Source of the DNA: Gymnopus androsaceus JB14
Taxonomy: Eukaryota; Basidiomycota; Agaricomycetes; Agaricales; Omphalotaceae
Direction: 5' to 3'
NCBI GenBank assembly: GCA_009733575.1
Contig: ML769548.1
Location: 62,001-126,000, forward strand
Length of the DNA stretch: 64,000 nt
Positions 56,898-64,000 of this stretch are shown here, piece by piece. The position numbers and the translations under genes were made by a program. How positions within the stretch are numbered: position 1 is the first letter of the stretch; every line of letters starts with the position of its first letter. Under the pieces are notes generated by a model. The model did no database searches. It had not been told where the DNA came from and saw only the letters and a list, made by a program, of their open reading frames with translations.

Positions 56898-58029
56898 CTA
56901 CTTATCCACCGTCTGCACCCGATCCAGAACCGCAATAGTAGCAACGATCCATGACGCGAGTTTTAACCCCCGTTCAGCGATGTAGATGGGGTGACTTTCG
57001 TCCTAGAATAAAATAATCAACGTCAGAACTAGAGACACGAATAGTCGGAGGCGAAGAGGGAAAAAAAATCCTCCCCAATCCCGAACCACCGCAACAAATA
57101 ATAAGATACGATACGATACGATACGCTCCGCAGGCAGGTAGGGTAACTCAAATTTTACTCACATGTATCGACCCATCCCTCGAAGTCAATCTCGCAGTCG
57201 TCGCAACCGGGTGCCTCGAGTCCTTGGCGTAGAGCTCGCGGTAGAAGGTGTCGGGAAACAGGGGTTGTTACCGCAGTAGACCATCTTCCATTTGTATTCC
57301 ATCCCGTCGGGGCCGGTGAAAGCGCGGGATTGGAGTGTGGAGGAGCTATGTGAGTGGGTGGTTGGCGAGCAGCAGGAAGGAAGGAAGATGCAGGGAGAAG
57401 TAGGGGGAGGGGGGTGGGATGAAGATGAGGAAGGAAGGAAGGGGTTAGGGGTCGACGGCAAAATATAATATAATCCAAACACGGCATACATGAGTCCCAC
57501 TCTCCTCACCGCTTCCTTGATCGTAGTCGTTTTGTTATCCATCGTTATACTATCATATCAAGCAGATCAGTATGTCTTGAATCGTCTCTCTCGCCCTCGT
57601 CCTCGTACTCACCTACTCCTTTCAACATTCTTCGCATTCCACTCGACCTTGAAAATCGTCGCTCCACTCTCTCCATACCTCACCGTGAGCGTCGCATTGT
57701 TAGACGTAGCGGAGAACGCTACGGAGCGGTCGGAGGAGTCGGGGGATTTGTTGATGTATTGAACTTGCATGTTGAGGCCTGTGTCGAGGGAGGCGGCGGA
57801 GTTGCCTGCAGTAACGTTAGTAAAAAGAGGTGCGAGGAAGAAAATGGGTATACACACCTCCACCAAGCGCAAACGCCACAGTCGTAGGCACCGCATTCTT
57901 CCTCCAAAGCCTCTTGACATAGTGATCCGGGATGATCTCGAGATCGTCTCGAGAGGAGCTGCCGTACTCTATGCCATCGCCGTATTCACGGGAACGGACG
58001 ATAAGGGTGCCAGGTGGGGTGAAGACCAT
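56898..58029 (-). CDS. DUF6593-domain protein, about 201 aa
   Basis: Five exons (58029-57858, 57805-57613, 57345-57282, 57234-57163, 57002-56898) add up to 606 bases, an exact frame of 201 residues plus TAG. The middle and end carry the hallmarks of the basidiomycete DUF6593 family: SRAFTGPDGMEYKWKM, LYAKDSRHPVATTARL and a hydrophobic C-terminal segment (LASWIVATIAVLDRVQ). The long N-terminal part includes VRYGESGATIFKVEW and the start MVFTPPGTLIVRSRE. The intron between exons 3 and 4 uses a GTCTAC donor, chosen because it alone keeps the frame. Function of the family is unknown. It is usually cytosolic and without a signal peptide, as here. Confidence 0.68.
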
Positions 58030-59244
58030 ATTCGAAGTATGTATGCGGGGCGGAAGGGTAAAAGGATAGAAAGAATGATTTCTGTGAAGGAAGGAAGGTG
58101 AAAGAAGGAAGGAAGAGGGGGACTAGATAAAAGGGTGGAAAATCGTCTGTTTAAGAATTGACAGGATAGGAGGTGCAATCGAGCGCGGAGTCGGACGCAC
58201 GCGTTACCACACATGTGACGGAACCGATGGAGGCGGGCGGCGGGATACAGTACTTGCCTGAAGTTAAGAAAGCCAAAACTGTTCCGGAAGAGGAGAAAGC
58301 CTACGCATGGAGTGTGCATGATGCAATTATGCCATTATCACAGCTCGCTGGTCCTTTCCTGAGCCTCGAGCTACATCGAGCTGAAGCTGAAGAAGGCTTT
58401 GGTTACGGTCTACGACTCCTATCGATAAGATCGAGTCTTAGGTTGAGCCGAAAGACAGGAGTTTGACCCGCCAAGCCGACAAACTCTGTTTGCAAAGTCC
58501 AAAGTCTGACGAGTTGGACGGAGTCCGAGTCGAAGACTATAATATTTTGTGTTTGTTTTCGTCGGCTCGATGATGATGGATTTCGATTCCTTGGAGTCAG
58601 AGCTGGAACACTCGAGCTTTACAAAAAGAATAACAATCTATTTAAAGCACCACCTGCGCGCGCGAGCCAAGGTTTCGCGCCCAAGAGTTAAGCTGGTCAA
58701 GACCAATCCGAGCCAACGATCAACTAGAGCAGATTAGAGCCGGGTTAGGTTCCAAGTTAAAGACCAGCTACAGCTGCTACACATACACCCAGCCGTCTTG
58801 GGGAAGGAAAACAGTTGGAGGAACTTCGGTGATGCAGTACCGGTACCCGCAGTGCCTGCGTGGATTGAGTGAAAGCCATGATTCTATTTGACATTGAAGA
58901 ACTAGCTGACCAAGAACACTGCGATTATTTTAACATACAGCAAGCATATTGGTGTACTGTCTCCGACTGGCTGTACGCTGTAGAGCTGTAGAACGTTGAA
59001 ACCGTGTTGAAAGGGTGTTTTTACATGTACACGATGCAAAAAGAGGTAGAATTGTATAGATTCAAACTTAGCTTAGCTTTGCGATGGAGGAAAATGCGTG
59101 AATGCGTGAATTGTGCTAGTAGAGCTGTTAGCTGTAGCCAACAGCGAAATTGAGATCCATCAATGACTCACGCGTGTTTTTCCGTGACAATATTTATTGA
59201 AATTTCAATTTAGAAAAAACTTTCATCTCCTTCCTTCAACTACT
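58030..59244. other. Intergenic between DUF6593 and ARG5,6
   Basis: The region contains the two divergent promoters. No coding region is supported: the open frames at 58173-58466 and 58549-58737 have no family similarity. A G+A-rich stretch of AAGGAAGG repeats lies at 58085-58115. Confidence 0.5.
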
Positions 59245-62243
<2,999 letters not shown>

Positions 62244-62749
62244 TGGATCTGCTTCAAACTGAAGCTGCGTTCTCGAGTCTCCACAAAGTATGACAAATAG
62301 TATACTACATACTTATCTACAATACTTATTTACTTGAATACTTTAAAATGCTTCCTGTTTTGATTCCGAGAGTTCAAGGTAGAGAGGAAGATGGAGATGG
62401 ATACAGACTATTACTATTATACTCAGCTAGTAGCGCTAGTATGTATGCTGACTTACTTACAAGTACTATACTTACTCATACTCCATACGCAGTCGGTCAT
62501 TATATCACATGTGAAGATTCTGACTGAACCTGTCCGCAAGAGCGTATATGACTCGCTTGAATTGATTGCTCCGACTCCAAGGACGACTGATGTCTGAATC
62601 TGCCTGAAGCCGTGTTTTCGAGTGCAATACTTAATAAGTACATAATTACTTAGTTATATGAATAGACTGGGATCATACAGACACCTACAGAGATCGAGGG
62701 GTCGGAGGGTAGAACGGAGGAATTCTAAGGAACTTGGACCCGAAGGTCA
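62244..62749. other. Intergenic after ARG5,6
   Basis: No gene was recognised. A+T-rich spacer with ACTTA/TACTTA-type short repeats near 62300-62480. Confidence 0.45.
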
Positions 62750-63960
62750 TGGAAGTAAGCTGAAGGAGGTTCAAAGCATAGGTAATGTGAAAATTCGAAC
62801 CAAGATCGACGGTATTGAGTAGGACAGTATAGAATGCCAGTAGGACCACTGAGCAGTGAACTAGTCTCGCTAACCAGACTGATAGACTCTCTAAAAAGGG
62901 AACACTGTCGTGTCAGCTATCCAGTTCTTCAACTTGCCATTAGCTTTCCCGATTCCTCCTAATAAGAAAGCGTTCTCCAAAATGATTCATTAACATCATC
63001 ATTAGTAGGGAGTCTGTAGCGCTGTACACCCATGTTCACTAAGTAGAGAAAACTTGGGGCTTTCAAGTTTTGCATCCAGTGCGATCAACCGGTCCCAATG
63101 AGTTGTTCTATAAACTTGTTCATCTGGTTAGAGTTCGAGTGCTTCATATGCAACTGACGCTCTGTGATATGTAGCGTTAGCTGCACAGTTGGTGTATCGA
63201 GATATATGACTGACTACAGATAATGATGTTAAAGCTTAAAGAAGTGGAAGTACTTGAACCAATAGTTGGACGCACTTTCACCATAGTAAGTTGAATCCAA
63301 TTCTCTGAGATTTCTACCCAGATACCACAGCATTGCTGGAGCTCATTTGCAGCAATCGCAGGTTTCGAATATCAAGTGGGCACGAGTCTTATTGAAACCA
63401 AGTAAGGAACTCATCCATCATGATATCCGTGATGGAGGCCCCACTGAACCTCAATTGATCAAGCTGTATAGACCGAGGTGCACCGGACTCCTCTATACGG
63501 CACAAAGAAGAAAACGCACTCCACCAGCTATAAAGCACATCGACATATAACACCTTCAGATGTGGTGCACGACTCAACAGAGATACCAGTAGAGCGAATG
63601 CAGATAGTAGTTGTGAAAGATAGAGTTGAGTCATTGAAGGAGCCCTGACCATGTCAACTTGTCAAGCAACACCCACCTTAGTGAAAAGGATACATGGCTA
63701 CAGTTGATGTATGGAAGTTCACTTTCTAGAGGCACTGAACAACGCATGCAGTAGCATAAAGGATCTTTGATAGCTCTCAGGCTGTTCCATACTCCCTCGA
63801 ACCAATGGAGCTCCAGGAACTGCACACAAGATGCTAGACGGGGATTCACGAGTGCTGCATCAGTCTTCCAGTAAGCAGCGTCAGTGTTGTTATTTACGCC
63901 ATCCGGACAGCATCTGTCAACTAAGTCCATTGCGTCTAATGGAGTTTCCAGCTGTTCAAA
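62750..63960 (-). pseudogene. F-box/LRR-like gene fragment, copy 4
   Basis: The minus-strand frames at 63930-63631 and 63652-63389 encode LVDRCCPDGVNN, NPRLASCVQFLELHWFEG, LPYINCSHVSF, APHLKVLYV and SGAPRSIQLDQLRFS. The last two peptides recur in copies 1 and 2. The rest of the body lies degraded from 63390 down to about 62880. This copy keeps the most N-terminal sequence. The true start may lie past the window end. Frames do not join, so it is called a pseudogene. Confidence 0.5.
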
Positions 63961-64000
63961 AAAACCTAGGCCGCTTCGAAAAATTCGTTTGACACAGCTC

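Noticed and set aside
58173..58737. Two open frames between DUF6593 and ARG5,6
   Set aside because: No motif or splice support. They fall in the divergent promoter region.

Overview
The window is nuclear DNA of a filamentous basidiomycete, most likely an Agaricomycete. The genes are split by many short GT-AG introns of about 40 to 70 bp. The gene content fits a wood- or litter-associated mushroom: adenylate-forming reductases, LysM proteins, a GH11 xylanase relative, a type-B carboxylesterase, F-box/LRR-type proteins, a DUF6593 protein, and the fungal lysine and arginine enzymes LYS1 and ARG5,6.

Layout. Positions 1.2 to 31.1 kb form a gene-bearing arm. It holds two paralogous A-T-R adenylate-forming reductases (1223-5217 minus, 11804-15908 plus). 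Between them lie a small unknown gene, a pore-forming-toxin-like gene, the tail of a VIT/VWA gene and the ubiquitin-conjugating enzyme UBC13. Saccharopine dehydrogenase LYS1 follows, then two LysM genes that are copies of each other (18.7 and 30.5 kb, including their upstream DNA). A GH11 xylanase relative, a carboxylesterase and several small or decayed ORFs lie between the two LysM genes.

Positions 31.3 to 56.0 kb are a transposon graveyard with only two convincing host genes, an F-box gene at 34-35 kb and a secreted-protein gene at 37.9-38.9 kb. It contains Ty1/Copia fragments, a solo LTR, three hAT-like elements with 8-bp target duplications, mariner-like MITEs flanked by TA, a degenerate minisatellite, and about fifteen copies or ends of an unusual element family. 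That family has CATCAGCAAAAC ends, 2-bp target duplications of variable sequence and very different interiors. It is the best candidate here for something undescribed. Insertions are nested deeply enough to order in time. Positions 56.9 to 64.0 kb return to genes: DUF6593, ARG5,6 and a decayed F-box-like gene.

How the genes work together. LYS1 and ARG5,6 are housekeeping amino-acid synthesis genes. UBC13 makes K63-linked ubiquitin chains in DNA-damage tolerance. The paired reductases probably make small aldehyde or alcohol metabolites. The LysM, GH11 and esterase genes would act outside the cell. Many conserved genes carry single-base frame breaks (LYS1, ARG5,6, both reductases, LysM1, GH11). 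Because housekeeping genes are hit too, assembly indel error is as likely as gene decay. All exon structures were read by eye and are provisional.
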